Shown here: positions 34,188-46,456 of the stretch, piece after piece | Layout of the letters: every line of letters begins with the position of its first letter | How positions within the stretch are numbered: position 1 is the stretch's first letter | Source of the DNA: Psilocybe azurescens | Taxonomy: Eukaryota > Basidiomycota > Agaricomycetes > Agaricales > Agrocybaceae | DNA length: 64,000 bases | Direction: 5' to 3' | Assembly (NCBI GenBank): GCA_023853785.1 | Contig: JAJIRX010000838.1 | Location: 1 to 64,000 of the forward strand | Notes under the pieces: generated by a model | The model's input: the letters and a program-made list of their open reading frames with translations, nothing else | Told to the model about the DNA's origin: nothing | The model's database searches: none | Made by a program: the position numbers and the translations under genes

Positions 34188-36695
34188 ATGACGGAGGATC
34201 CACAAACCTCAGCAGAATTTACTCAAGTCGAAAAGCATCATCAGTATTTTTAACGCTTCAAGAATCGACAGATTCATTTCTCAAAACTCTCAACGCTTGG
34301 CGGGTTGCGACCGACTTCATTGCGCGTCCTTTGTAAGTTTATTTAGATCGTGCATGAAAAAGTCAAACTGACTTCTGCTGTATTTTTAGGCCCAATTCTG
34401 TTGTTATAACATGCACTCTGGTCAACCAATACGTCGTCGCATTCTATAGAGGACTGAGTGCAGCGCAAGATGGGTTTGATTTCGCGTCAAGTGGTTTGTC
34501 GTACACAGTCGCCATCACGCCCAGTATCAGCGACCACGAGCGCAACTCTTATATTGAACAGATGACGGTGATCGCCAGTCAAGGCAGAGAGAAATCGCAG
34601 GCGGCTCTAGACGATATACGAGATGTCCGGAAAAAACTTATTCAAGTGAGCACCCCAAATTCGTTATCAACAACGTTCTCTAACGAATAACAGACGATCA
34701 AGGACATCAACTCTGATGAGCAAAATTCGAAGACTCCCCAGCCGACATCGCAGGTGTGCAAAAATTGGTCGACATTACAAATGTTGAAAGCGACTAACAT
34801 TATTACCGACAGTTCTTGGACAAAATCTGACCCTACTCGAAGAGTTTCAAGATTGGGTGAACTGGTATATTAACTGGTGGAATACGACCGCTATGAAAGC
34901 TATTCACCAAGAACGCAACGTGAACGTATTCGCGAGCGACGGAGGCGAGCTACGAAGAAAAGCAATTCTCATGGAATGGCAAACGCTGAAGGACGATTGC
35001 GCGCACTACGTAAGCGAGGTAAACGGCGTCCTCTTTCAAGGAAGACCGACAATCCAACAGCTGATTTTCTTTTCCCCTGTTTTGTTGCAACCAGATGGCG
35101 TTACGACAGGATCAATATGCAGATGTGTTCAAGTTTGCGCGTGATATGGACACAAAAGGCACACCAGGCCCACCACAACATGGGAATTCTAGGAAGAATA
35201 CGACGAATGACATCCACCGCATTTCGGGTTTTCGTGACACTGCCATGCTTGTGTTGAAAGTCATCGAAGAACAGCGATCAAAGGAAGAGAAAAGGACCCG
35301 GGAAGCTGCAGCAGTCGAAAGGCAGAGGTCAGAGGAGAGACGGAGAGCAAAAGCAGGGGAAGACGAGGAAGCGGCCATGCAAGAGAAGGAGAGGCAAGGA
35401 GCGGAGGAAAGCACAAGATTAGGTGCGAGGCAAAGAGCTACGGAAGAGCAGGAAGGGAGAGCAAATTTAAAGGAACGTAGGAAGAGAGAGAAGGAAGAGG
35501 AGGAAGAGGCGGCAGCCAAGAGAGGGGAAGAAATGAAGAGAGGAAGAAGAAAAAAAGATGAGAGAGAAGGAAGCAGCGGAGGCGAGGAGAGAGGAAGAAA
35601 ATAAGAGAGAGGAGGAGCGGAGGAGAGAGGAGAGGAAAAGAGAGGAGGAAGCATTGGAGGCAAGGAAGGAGGAGGAAAGGAGGAAGGAGGAGAGGAGGAA
35701 AGAGGAGCTGGAGATGAAGAGAGAGGAGGCGAGGAGAAAAGAGGCGAGGAGAGAGGAAGCGAGGAGAGAGGCGGCGAGGAGAGAGGAGGCAAAGAGAGAG
35801 GAGGCGAGGAGAGAGGAGGCGAGGAGAGAGAAGGAAGCAGCGGAGGCGAGGAGAGAGGAAGAAAATAAGAGAGAAGTGGAGAGGAGAGAAGAAAGGAAAA
35901 GAGAAGAGGAAGCATTGGAGGCAAGGAGGGAGGAGGAGAGGAGGAAGGACAAGGAGCTGGAGGCGAAGAGAGAGGAGGCCAGGAGAGAGAAGGAAGCAGC
36001 AGAGGCGAGGAGGGAGGAGAGGAGGAAAGAGAAGCTGGAGATGAAGAGAGAAGAGGCGAGCAGAGAGAAGGCGAGCAGAGAGGAGGAGTGGAGAGAGGAG
36101 GAGAGGAGGAAGGACGAGGAGCTGGAGGCAAAAGAGAGAGGAGGCCAGGAGAGAGAAGGAAGCAGCAGAGGCAAGGAGGGAAGAAGAGACAAGGAGAGAG
36201 GAGAGGGCCCAAGAGATCCGTAGAGCGAAGGAAGAAGCAGAAGACAGGCAAAGAGAGAGGAAAAGGAGAGAAGAGCTTCAAAGAACGGAGGAAGAGGCGG
36301 AGGCTATGAGAGAGGAGGAGAGAGGAGAGAAGAGGAGGAAAGAAGAGGTAATTCGGAGAATACAAGAGGAGAGGAAGATGGAGGAGGAAAAGAGAGGAGA
36401 TGAGATTCGGAGAGCGGAGGAAGAGGCGGGAGAGAGAAGAGAGGAGGACAGGAGGAGAGAGGAAAAGAGGAGGGAGGAGAGCAGAAGAGTGGAGGAAGAG
36501 GCGGAGGCGATGAGAGTGAAAGAGAGAGAAGAGGAGGAAAGGAAAAGGAGAGAAGAGATCCAGAGAGCGAATGAAGAGTCTAACGCGAGGAGAGAGGAAG
36601 AGAGGAAGAAAGTCGAGAAGGAGCAGAGAGAGAAGCACGAGCAGGCGAAAGAGGCAGAGAAAGAGCAGAAAAGTTGTTGCTGTTTGATTATGTAA
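34188..36695 (+). CDS. Gene D: helical module plus long Glu/Arg tract and CCCLIM lipidation tail
   Basis: Unknown function. The N-terminal module repeats the family motifs: LQESTDSFLKTLNAW, GLSAAQDGFDFASSGL, DIRDVRKKLIQ, WVNWYINWWNTTAMKA and WQTLKDDCAHYVSEM. From about 35270 there are some 460 codons of Glu/Arg/Lys-rich sequence (EARREEARREE-type), expected to form a long single alpha-helix. The end is KEQKSCCCLIM, stop 36693-36695, a farnesylation-type CaaX box with two extra Cys. Three single-base irregularities split the frame: a T5 run at 34247-34251, an A7 run at 35550-35556 and an A4 run at 36130-36133. A neighbouring repeat unit (about 35956) has one base fewer at the last site. They may be real or assembly errors. 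The gene is followed by the KDZ element at 37019. Confidence 0.78.
35270..36660 (+). repeat. Polypurine coding tract (Glu/Arg repeats) of gene D
   Basis: About 1.4 kb of nearly pure A/G on the sense strand, built from irregular repeats of GAGAGGAGGCGAGG-like words. One larger repeat of about 170-300 bp recurs (CTGGAGGCGAAGAGAGAGGA at about 35957, again near 36122; GAAGGAAGCAGCGGAGGCGA at about 35570 and 35830). Stop codons need T, so purine stretches cannot contain a stop in any sense frame. Confidence 0.9.
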
Positions 36696-37018
36696 AGATT
36701 CCCGAATTGTGTATTCGCAGCTTGTATAGTCATTATAACTGTACGAATATTGATGCATCGCACACGACAGTCTGGTCAGCTGCAAGGGAGCTTAGGCGAT
36801 GTGGCTCCGAGAAGAAGTTGGATGGGCGTTCGGTTCTATGATGACCGACGAGATCATGATCAACAGCGGGTTGTGAGCAGCACTGAAGGGAGACAAAGGC
36901 ACCAGGGTAAATCTCGGCTGAATGAATCTATCTGGATTGAAAGATTGCCTAGAGAGTCGTGATTCAACTTATGTTGATACAGCCTGGGAGCATTGAGAAC
37001 TCAGAGAATCTTCCCCTC
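36696..37018 (+). repeat. Gene D 3' flank, duplicated in inverted orientation at 60.83-61.13 kb
   Basis: The segment ACGACAGTCTGGTCAGCTGC to AACTTATGTTGATACAGCCT is repeated on the minus strand at 61129 to about 60830 with few differences. It therefore marks the edge of the inverted duplication that created gene E. Similarity stops about 25 bp before the left terminal repeat of the KDZ element. Confidence 0.8.
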
Positions 37019-37695
37019 TTACACCTTAGGTTCCCACCCTCCGAGTGAAAACAGCTGACATGAACCGATCACATCATTTCCCCTGGTTTGTATCCCTTCC
37101 CTTCTTTGCCTTACCTCTCGTTATTCCTCTCCCTAAATGTCCACTTTATTATAATATTTCCTACTCCTCGCCGTAGATTAGAGATCGATATAGATTAGAC
37201 TAGATAGCTGATTAGACTAGATAATAGATTAGACAAGGATAATAGATAATATGATATCGGATGTTTCGGACGGTTCACATCGTAAGGTACATAACGCCCC
37301 GGTCAATCGCGATGCCGCCCTGTCGACTACGGTGGTCGGCACACTGCTCCGCGCCCATTCCCCCGCCTTTGCTTTCAGGCACTGCTTGACAGCGCCATCA
37401 CTTTTGCCGCCTCCCGACCTGTCCGTGTGCCATTTCCTCAATTAGAAGGCGCTCCTGCGCTCTCACGCTCCTTTGCTCTGCCCTTCCTTCCTCCACTGCC
37501 GCTCCTTCCCTTCCCACCGGATATGTGTTCATCATCCTCTCTATTCCATGTAGTCTCCGTCTCTGTCTGTAAACCCAATTATGCAGGGCGCTCCCGCACT
37601 CCTTTACTCTGGCCTTCCTTCCTTCACTGCCGCTTCTCTTTCCACTTACTATGCATTCTTCAGCCTCTCCTTTGCAGCGTCCGTCTTTGGACAAA
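37019..37695 (+). repeat. Left terminal inverted repeat of the KDZ element
   Basis: It contains subterminal repeats of TAGATTAGACTAGATA (about 37175-37250) and an imperfect internal direct repeat (GGCGCTCCTGCGCTCTCAC at about 37449 and GGGCGCTCCCGCACTCCTTT at about 37587). Confidence 0.88.
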
Positions 37696-38113
37696 TGTAG
37701 CAGTGTAGGGACTCCAAGAAAGGGAAGCAAATGTAATTTCTCATTATACGTTAATACAACCATTTACTACAGAGCACATTGACCACTGTGCTTGACGATG
37801 GCCTCTGACGATATTTGGGGTGTTATGCTCAATGCCAGGCTTGAATAGTCGCAGCGCCACTGACATCTGTCAGTGTCATCTCCAACTCTGAAATGTAACA
37901 ACGGCTTCGCACACTTGTCGAGAATGAACCTGATCCAGACAACAAGATTTCGTGGGCGCCAAGGGCCTGTTTAGGGTTGAACGGAGTCGGACTGTAGCAC
38001 ATAATTATCCCGGCATTATAAGATATATATATAGCGCAACCTGGCAGTCTGACAGATGTCATTTGAGAGGTAATATCAACACTACAGGTACGAAAAGGAA
38101 GGGAAAAAAGCGG
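37696..38113. other. KDZ element internal spacer
   Basis: About 420 bp between the left terminal repeat and the stop of the KDZ-associated gene. No gene or motif seen. Confidence 0.5.
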
Positions 38114-41100
38114 TTAGCCCTCAACTGACTCTGAATCAGATTCGACAACTTCTTGGCTTTGAGGCCCATTGGAAGCAGACTTGCCAGTGGCAGAAACATG
38201 CCTCTTCTTGGATGCTGGCTCCGTACGTCCTGTTTCTTTCCTATTTTCTTTATCCTCTTGTTCATCGGCTTTCTTCCTTTTTGTTCCGCGATCCTTACGT
38301 GGCTTGCGAGTCTTGGGAGCGAAGACAGAACCATCATCGATGGCGTTCTGGCGTTCCTGCCGGCGTTCCTTCAACTGGGAAGGTGTAAGCTTGACAAACT
38401 TGCACTTGTTGTTGTTGATGGCGTCAGAGGGAGTTTTTTGAGTCCTGGAAGGGATGTAGAAAGGAAACGTCGGGTTGATTAATTTTTCGTAAGTCCAACC
38501 AACCAGGTCCACGCCATAGCGTTGTACTATTTTTCTTCATAGTCTTCATAATGCATCGTGGCGTTTGGGTTTCCAGTGATATCGCCTGATTTAATTTTAT
38601 ATCACTGCTTGTCCGATGAATGGAATAGATACGTACCAAGCATTCTGACAATCTTCTCACGAATTTGGCGTTTCATTTCGTCTGCTTTCTGCTTAGAGGT
38701 ACGATTGAGATCTGAGTTATGGATGTAAGTGTTAACCGAAATGTGAAGAACAAGTGACATGAGAACTTACTGATTGGATCACATCCTGCGATCGCAAACG
38801 CCTCCAATTTAGCGCCAACATGAGCGAGGTCCCAACCTCGGTGGATTGGGACCGCAATCTTCATATATTCCATGAGTGCCTGCGATGTGAAGAACCACTT
38901 CGGATCCATGGAATAGTCTGGGAATTCCGCACGATGCAAAAAAGCCTTCAACGCCGACACGACCGTTGAGACCTTTGAACTTTGAAAGTAATTAGTGAGA
39001 TGAAACTCTTCATAAGAATGTATATTACTTACAAGCTTTTCAACGGTCCTGAAAGTGTTACAGACATCCTGCACACGAGCTTTGGCGGTGAGGGCGTTGT
39101 CAGTGAGAGTCCGAGATGGACTCGGCATGTCGAGCAACAAGCTCCTCACGTTCCACAAGAGTGAGTTCCTCGTATTCGGCCTTATATTGATCGCTATGGA
39201 GCTTGGTTAAGGTCGGGACTTCACCATCTAGACTAGTAGTCAGTAAAGATGAGCATAAAATAAATTGAATCTTGTACTATCACGAAGCTCCTCGGCCTTT
39301 GCACTGAGAAATGCATTGTGCACATTGACCTTCTGGTGTTTGTGGATGAGATGGGCCCCGCCTTCAAAGAACATATCCAGGAAGTAACGCTCCTTCTTAT
39401 CAAACCGACGAGCCAATTCCGTGACTGTGCTCATTGTTGACTGCTTCCAGTCTTCAACAGCACTATTGATATCTTGCTGGCGAAGCCTATTGCGTTCTGT
39501 TCTCTCCTTGCGCTGGGCATGAGTAAGGGTGCAGCCTTTGCACCAGTGTGTCGCAATCGGGTGGGAGGAAGTAAAACTGAGGTCAGTGGCATAGTTCAAC
39601 AGCAAATATGGGTGAGGTGATTTTACTGCAGTCTTTCTCCTTCTTCTTAAAGTCCATAACATTTTATAAAATAGCAAGAAAAGTGTATATTCTTGGGACC
39701 CAGAACTCCAAAAGGAAATTTTATTGGATCGGTATCTAATCAAAACATTCTGAATAAGGAACGTTCATTCCTTAGAATGGTAATGAAAGAAATCGGCACC
39801 CGCAAGGAAGCAAAAATGGTTAGATCAGCTAACTAAGAATAAAAGACAAGCCTAGAAAAGACTTGAGCGGCAAGGGACAAAAGAAAAAAGATGAGGCGTC
39901 AGTACCTGAAGACAGGTCTATCTCTGTGGAATATTCTGACTAAAAAAAAAGAGGGGGAGGCACCAGTACCTGAAGACCCTAATATATCTATAGAATGAGT
40001 AGCCATCACCGCCATTAAGGGGATTACCTTGTCCCCATCAATAGGGATCTTCTCAAGTTCATCTTTCCAGAGGTAAGGCGCTACATTGCGGCAGATTACG
40101 TCTATGTGTGAGAAGACATCATCCAGACCATTGGCATGAACAAAGTCACTATACATTGTTCCTGGGCTAAGCGTGACAGGGTGGGGAGAGGTGAGAACAT
40201 TCAGCATGACAGGAACACGGTCTGCACCACAAGACAATGCAGGGAAGGAAGAGCCACCAACACGGGGCGTGACGGAGAAGCAACAGGAGAAAAGAATTGA
40301 AGAGGAGAGTCCCGTGCATTTTGGGATCTAGGGTGGCGGCCGCGATTCACGTTCACATGTTTGGGGGTCCGAGGTACAGTCTGAGAGGCGATGGAGGTTG
40401 GAATAGAAGGGAGGGAGGCTGAACCATTTGTGAGATGATCAATCTGGGCCAAAAGGTCTTGTTCACGACACTGCGACTCTGCCAAAGCGTCCTGGGTTTG
40501 TTTGAGGTCTTCTTTTGCTGTCTCTAATTCGGCTTTCAATAGACTTTCGTTTTCCGAACGTAGTTGGATTTGGGATGCAGTGAAGATTAGGGAATTGTCT
40601 TCATCGTCGTAGTCGTCGATCACAACGACAGGAGGACGGCCATGATAAATGAAGTTGCTGGAAGTTGCTGGATCTGCTGGGGGATGAAAGCTCTGCTGGG
40701 CATAGGGAAGCGGAGTAGATCTGCTGGTAGGGGTGATCCAACGTGCAGCTATGGCGCCAAGTCTCGTAGCGCTCAATAGTTGGGAGTCCGATGTCAAGGA
40801 TAAAGCGCTGTACGATTTCTGACACAGCGTTTGAGTAGTGTCGCCCGTTGTTCAACTGGAGGAAATATCCAGGAAAGTAAACGTCTGCCTTGACAAATTC
40901 TGGACGTTTGGGAGATCCTGGACGTGTGGTTCCTTCAACATGGATCACCAGGGTGGTCCCGCCAAAAGAGCGGTCCCACATAGCCGCCTAAATGTTGAAA
41001 GCAACAGAAATAAGATATGGTACTTAATGTAGAGTGTGTAATACGACGCACCGAGTCAAAAGTAAGGTCTTTGACAGCGCTTGCGAGAGAGCATTCCGCA

Positions 41101-41290
41101 CGTCAGTTCCTGCGCTTCCCTTGGGGGTGTTCGAATGGAGGGCAAGGACGTCAGGATGGAATTCGCTTTCACCAAGTATGTTGCATGGCAGCAATGCAAG
41201 GCCGGGGTAAACCATGCAATATCAGCACGGTCAAATCGTTGGCGGAAAGCAGTAAACACCGAGGGATATCCTATCTGGCGACGCAAATCA
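38114..41290 (-). CDS. KDZ-element-associated protein of unknown function
   Basis: A multi-exon gene of unknown function. The reading order starts with TTLVIHVEGTTRPGSPKRPE and YSNAVSEIVQRFILDIGLPT. A Pro/Ser-rich stretch and a coiled-coil (SENESLLKAELETAKEDLKQ) follow, then a conserved-looking core (PWLKDELEKIP-like; DFVHANGLDDVFSHIDVICR), a basic helix (CTLTHAQRKERTERNRLRQQ) and VSALKAFLHRAEFPDYSMDP. The last exons have YGVDLVGWTYEKLINPTFPF and a Lys/Ser-rich acidic tail, stop 38114-38116. The YGV.LVGW block with a charged tail is familiar from transposon-linked Agaricomycete proteins. Frame changes near 40.2 and 40.75 kb and the unresolved first exon make the model provisional. Confidence 0.55.
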
Positions 41291-41376
41291 TATAAGCCTA
41301 GCGGGTTGAATCACGAGGGGAGCGATATGGTAAGGGATACTGCCCAGCGTTGGGAGGTTTGTTGAGGTCCTCCATG

Positions 41377-42683
41377 GGAGCACAAGGGAGGGACTGCCAT
41401 TTTCGACTAGCCTTTATGATCTATGTCTTGAGGTCAGGGTCCAACAATCTAAAATGGCGTCTGCATCGGGAGAGATTGGATCTTATGGTGAGATCGGAAT
41501 TACCAGAAAGGATGCGATATTACTAAATCGGGTTTGCCAGAGTTTGAAGGCATCAACAATTGCGCCAGACACTAAACCGTCGATTATACTCATAAATTTT
41601 GTTTCTCTAGCCTCTAAAAATATTCATGGATACACTTATGTTGTTCTTCATATTCAGTTGTTTTTGCAAGCTTAAGACAGTTCGAATCTTCTATGAAAAA
41701 TGATTCCACCTCAACATACATTTTTTGGTCATAAGTGCTTTTAACTCAATTATCTTAGATACATAACTGATTACCTGTTCATTTTTGATATAGGCCAGCT
41801 TCTAAATTTAATTCAATAGACTTTTCGGATTAATTTTGTTTTCTACTCGGTCTGCTTGCCTTCGCGAATGATTTGCTCCTCAGAGAGCGTTCCAATCCAT
41901 ACAACTGTCTTATTGTTGGTTCTGACAGTCTACAACATCGTGCGACAATAATAAAGTGTGTACTATGCTCAATACTGTGTTAATTTTGTAGCTGCGAGCC
42001 CAGAATTATGTTGCATTGCTCTTTTTTGCTGAGGAAGCCGAATTTTGGCTAATTCCCACGACTTACATCGTCCATTGCTCTATGATTTCTTATGAGGCAT
42101 AAAAATAAATATGTGATTCAGAATCACCTTATTTTTCTGTTTAAAATGAGCCTAATTTGTTGTTTTAGTCAACTTTATACCTATTTGATGACCTGACCGA
42201 TCGCGTCCTATTTGCGAAACTTAAATGGTCTCAACTAACATAGATAGGGTTCTACAACATTCATCTTTTGGATCGAAGATTAGAGCACATGAGAATGCCA
42301 ATAGTAAGGCTTAAAAACTCCTTCAATTTGGCGCAGAAATATTGAGTTAATTCCCAAGCAGTAATATACGCTCTCATCCAATGATGTAGTTGCAAACTTG
42401 CTTTCAATTCCAGGATTCCTCAAGTCATGTAGAATTTTTTAAGGTATAAGACCTGATTTACATACTGTTGAATGTATGTAATGTCGTTGTAGAAGAAATT
42501 TTGTTAGAAGTTCGGCCCAAAATCGGTATAGAGGAAATGGTGGTAGATATGAACCATTGTCGTACCCACCAGTGGTTAAGATATTCGGTATCTTGAAGCC
42601 ATTTGGTAACGTTTTGAGCCATTCACAGATCTGGGTTTCATTGGAACACAAGGAATGTATATTTAGCAATATTGTACACAAGT
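41377..42683. other. AT-rich spacer inside the KDZ element
   Basis: About 1.3 kb between the two genes of the element, with short frames only (41454-41675, 42439-42681). It probably contains the promoter of the upstream end of the 38.1-41.3 kb gene. Nothing recognisable. Confidence 0.5.
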
Positions 42684-45600
42684 CTATGAACTGTCGACGA
42701 GGGAGACACTATCTAAAAGCTCTATGAATATATCTGTATCGACATCATGGTTTTCATCTGGGAAGTCTCCGAAGGTTGTGTCGTCGGCCTCGACAACCAC
42801 AATATCAACCTTTTTCAGACCTAATATATCTATTGCCCAGCCTGGAGGTGGGACGTCGATGTGCAGAGAAGGGTTGCGACCTTTCCGCTGCCCAGGAAAT
42901 AAAGTACCGCTGAAGCCTGAGAGCTGACTCGTTTGACGAAGGCGCTTGACGATTTGCTCGTGAATCTGATTGTGGTACTGCCACCGGGCAGATATTTCGG
43001 TGGCGAGAGGGGTGTTCGTGATGATGTTGGAGCATATAGCTCGGTAGTAGTCGATGTGTTCGCCGAGGGAGGAAAGTTAGCAGGCGGTGTATTTCGACAT
43101 TAAGGCGAAGAATCTCTTCCTTCGCCCGCTTTATCTGAAAATACATGACCATAGCCTCGCGATTTGCTGGCTGGGCCCAATCTAATGTTCGTATGTCCTG
43201 TCGTGTGTCGCGTAGAAGGTCAAAGTCTGCCAGGTTGACAGCAGCAATGACCGACTCCCAGTTCAAGGATGGCCGTGGTGGTACCATAAGTGCGGCGGCT
43301 TCGTTATAGCGCCTCAACGCTGATTGAATGGCATCTGCAGCGAGTCTTGAGGGATTTACTAATCTTTTCAGCGAAGCTTGTAACCTGATCACAAATATCA
43401 AAACTTAGATTTGAGCCGAAAATTCAAATTACATACCAATGCCGCTCATGCTGAGCTTGGTCATCTCGAAAGACGTTGCACAACCAACCTCTCAAGATCG
43501 TCAAGCGCCCGACGATATTTACGCTCACGAACGACGGTCAAACCCTGGTTATATTCGGGCATGGTAGGAGCCCATCTGACAGGAATGTTATGGGCCTCTT
43601 CATATTGAAGGACCTCTTCGTTCTTTGCAGTCCAGCGCTGGAAGGTGGTGCGATATTGGGTTGTGATTTTTGTGATCTGGGGGCCAGTATAGCCCTCTTG
43701 AATCATGAGACGGTTGCGGTCGCGATATAACGTCTTGGCGGTATCGCTTTCGTCCTGGATATACTCATAAATGATAAGAACTGGAGCATAGCATAAAGAA
43801 ACTCACTTGAGCAGATCTAGATCAAAAGGAGCTCCATATATTCCCCCTTCGCCTGCTCATCTGCTGGCTCCGTGGATAGGCCAGCCAGGTATGTGCGTTC
43901 ACACTTCAGGTAAATTTCAAAGTCGTCAGCCCCAACCTCCAGCTTCGATGAAAGTTCTGCAAGGCGGGCGCGTATATCGCAATCTTTTCTAGGGCTTGAC
44001 GATAATTCTGATAGATAAAGTTTCCTAATCCAGCAATCAACAATGTGAGCCACAAAGATGAATCAAGACAAACCTGAAGCAGCAAGTTTATCAAGATCGT
44101 GAAAACGGAAGTGTTCGTCGATATGCTGCTGTCGGTGGTACGGCGTGGCCAAGCGTGTAACCGAGGCCAATTCATTAGAACGAGAGAAGGTGCGCTCACT
44201 CTCCTCGAAATCCTCTAGCCCAGTCCCTCGATGTACAGGGGTGCCAGTGTACCTGACAAAATCGGTTGTGCGCATGACCGTGAAAGGCAGGCACAACGCC
44301 ACTGAGGCGACAGGCAACCATCTTCTCACCTAGACAACTTTTCTTCAAAGTCGTTACGAAGGCACACATGATATCGTAACCGAGACAGATGTCAGTCCCA
44401 AAATCGTCGAGGAGTCGGTTAACAGTAGCAAGGGGATATTTCATTCTAATTGAGAAAAGTTAACATCATCTGTGTCAAAAACGGAAGGAGCTTACAGTTC
44501 TCCGCTCCGAATCATGTCACAAACGACAAGTACATGTCCATGGCGGCAGACAGCCAAAAAATCCCGGCAATCGCGAATAGGGCGTACATTTTCTTTCGTG
44601 CCTCAGGGCCAGCGTTCTTCCACCGATCTACACAGGCGTTGAGACACTTGGCTAAGTCATCATGTTCTGTAAGATTCAGCCAGGCAATCTCTTCAGAGTC
44701 AAGATCTGGGAATTCGTTCGCATTTGGAGCAGATCCCGGGGCGGTGACAATGAAGCGGGTTCGGCCCCGAATCTTCAGGAGGAATAAGCTGGACAGGATC
44801 TCCTGAAGAATGGCGGGAGGACCTGAAGTTGGCTGAGGTGGCTGTTTCTGTGGACGCTGTTATCGTAGTCAGAAATGGCCAACTCATTCGGTATGTCAAC
44901 TTACTTTTTCACCTCATCCTTGAAGAGATCAACTTCTTCAGGAGAAATCCAACGCTGGCGACGTCGATTTCTGAGTGTCAGTACGAGGCAAACCAGCACG
45001 AAATGCGCTGTCAACCAGTTTGAGGGAATTGTTGCCGTCCATCGTAGCAAGGAAGCGAAACTTCAAAGGTGGTTCGTCCTCGATCTCATATAGGCATGGA
45101 GGGCAGACATTCTTTTTCTCCCATGTATCATTTCGTCCCAGTTCCCTTCCTACAGAGCGGTTGAGAGCTCGATTGACCTCAAGGTAACAATCAAATGCGT
45201 TACTGAGCTGGTCGGCGAGATATGATCTGTGAGGTATCTAGTACAATCAGTTACAGTCGTGCAATAGATCGTTTCGATAGACTTACATGGTGATAATGAT
45301 TCAATGCCTTTGCAAAAGCATCCAGGCTGAAACGGGGACAGACTCGTCGAAGCTGCTGGTAAAAGCATAACGTTTCAATCGTAAATCCCAATTTGGGTTG
45401 TTCAGGAGATGTCCCAACAACACCGAATTCTAAAAGGGTGACAGCAGCAGACACGGCGCCCGGTGAGTGGAAGAAGGTACACAATCCTTGACCTGTTGAG
45501 ATATCAGGAGCGTGTCCCAAGAGGAGAATTATAATGACCTTCCAGTGAAATGACTTCGATCGACCATTCCACCTCATCTTTGTTTTCAGGATTCCGAGTG

Positions 45601-46041
45601 GGGGTGCCTTTGGATTTGAAGCTAAGGAATGCATCGTGAAGGTGGGGCATTATGGATTTCCATGCCTGGACCTGTCGCTCCACACGTTCGCGTCGAGTCC
45701 GATGGTCTTTCCGTTTCCTTAGAAATAAAATATCAATTTATGTACTATGTTAATTTGGAAATTGTTGGACTTACTGCTCAGCAAGCGTATCCAGAAAAAG
45801 GTCTTGCAGCTGAACTTCGCCACCAATGTGGCTGGAGAAAAAGCCCTCCTCTCCGGGCGGCGGTCGGAGGAATGTCGCCTCGTCTTCGTCTACCCATGCT
45901 AGGTTGGACATGTCCACATCATTCTCATGATCCGCAAGCAAGTCTTCACGTTCTTGAAAGCTAAGGCCTAAAGGAATTGAAATCAGACTATTGCATGAAC
46001 GAAAAATACTCACTTGCTAGTTGAACCTGGCGGTCAATTTT

Positions 46042-46401
46042 TGTTGCAATAATATAGTAACTACTATCGAGGCTATGTACGTAGTGGTATGGTTACCTAC
46101 TCGAACCCATATACTACTGACCTGTAAGCTTGTATGTATGTACTTAAGTGCGTAGTGAGCGCTGTACTGAAGTGAGGAACTTCGTTATTTATTAGGAGCA
46201 GAACTACGCTACTTATATACGTTTCTACATAGTTTGTGCATATTTACATACTACATATATTAGGAAACATATATCATGTGCATATCATGTGCTATAAAGC
46301 ACGCCATAATTACGCCATATTCACGTGCAACCTTTCAGTCATGTGCACTGTGTAACGCTAACGTTCACGTGCATGTCACGTGCTGTCACATAGTTTCAAC
46401 A
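46042..46401 (-). repeat. Copia 3' LTR
   Basis: On the plus strand it runs TGTTGCAATAATATAG to CATAGTTTCAACA. It contains three CACGTG palindromes (46322, 46366, 46377) plus related CATGTG words, a possible bHLH-binding cluster in U3. Confidence 0.95.
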
Positions 46402-46412
46402 CTCCCCTTCGA
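46402..46412 (-). promoter_or_regulatory. Copia polypurine tract
   Basis: The minus strand reads GAAGGGGAG directly before the 3' LTR, the expected plus-strand primer for reverse transcription. Confidence 0.75.
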
Positions 46413-46456
46413 GTGGAGCGTACTGACTCTACACTCGTCATAACGTTTGTGACCTT

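Noticed and set aside
35270..36660. CRISPR-like or satellite array
   Set aside because: Repeats are irregular, purine-only, in a spliced gene with a conserved C terminus, and the host is a fungus.
35112..36785. 557-codon minus-strand open frame, Ser/Leu-rich
   Set aside because: It is the antisense of the purine-only tract of gene D. Pyrimidine-only codons give Ser/Leu/Pro/Phe and cannot readily form stops, so the length is an artefact of composition.
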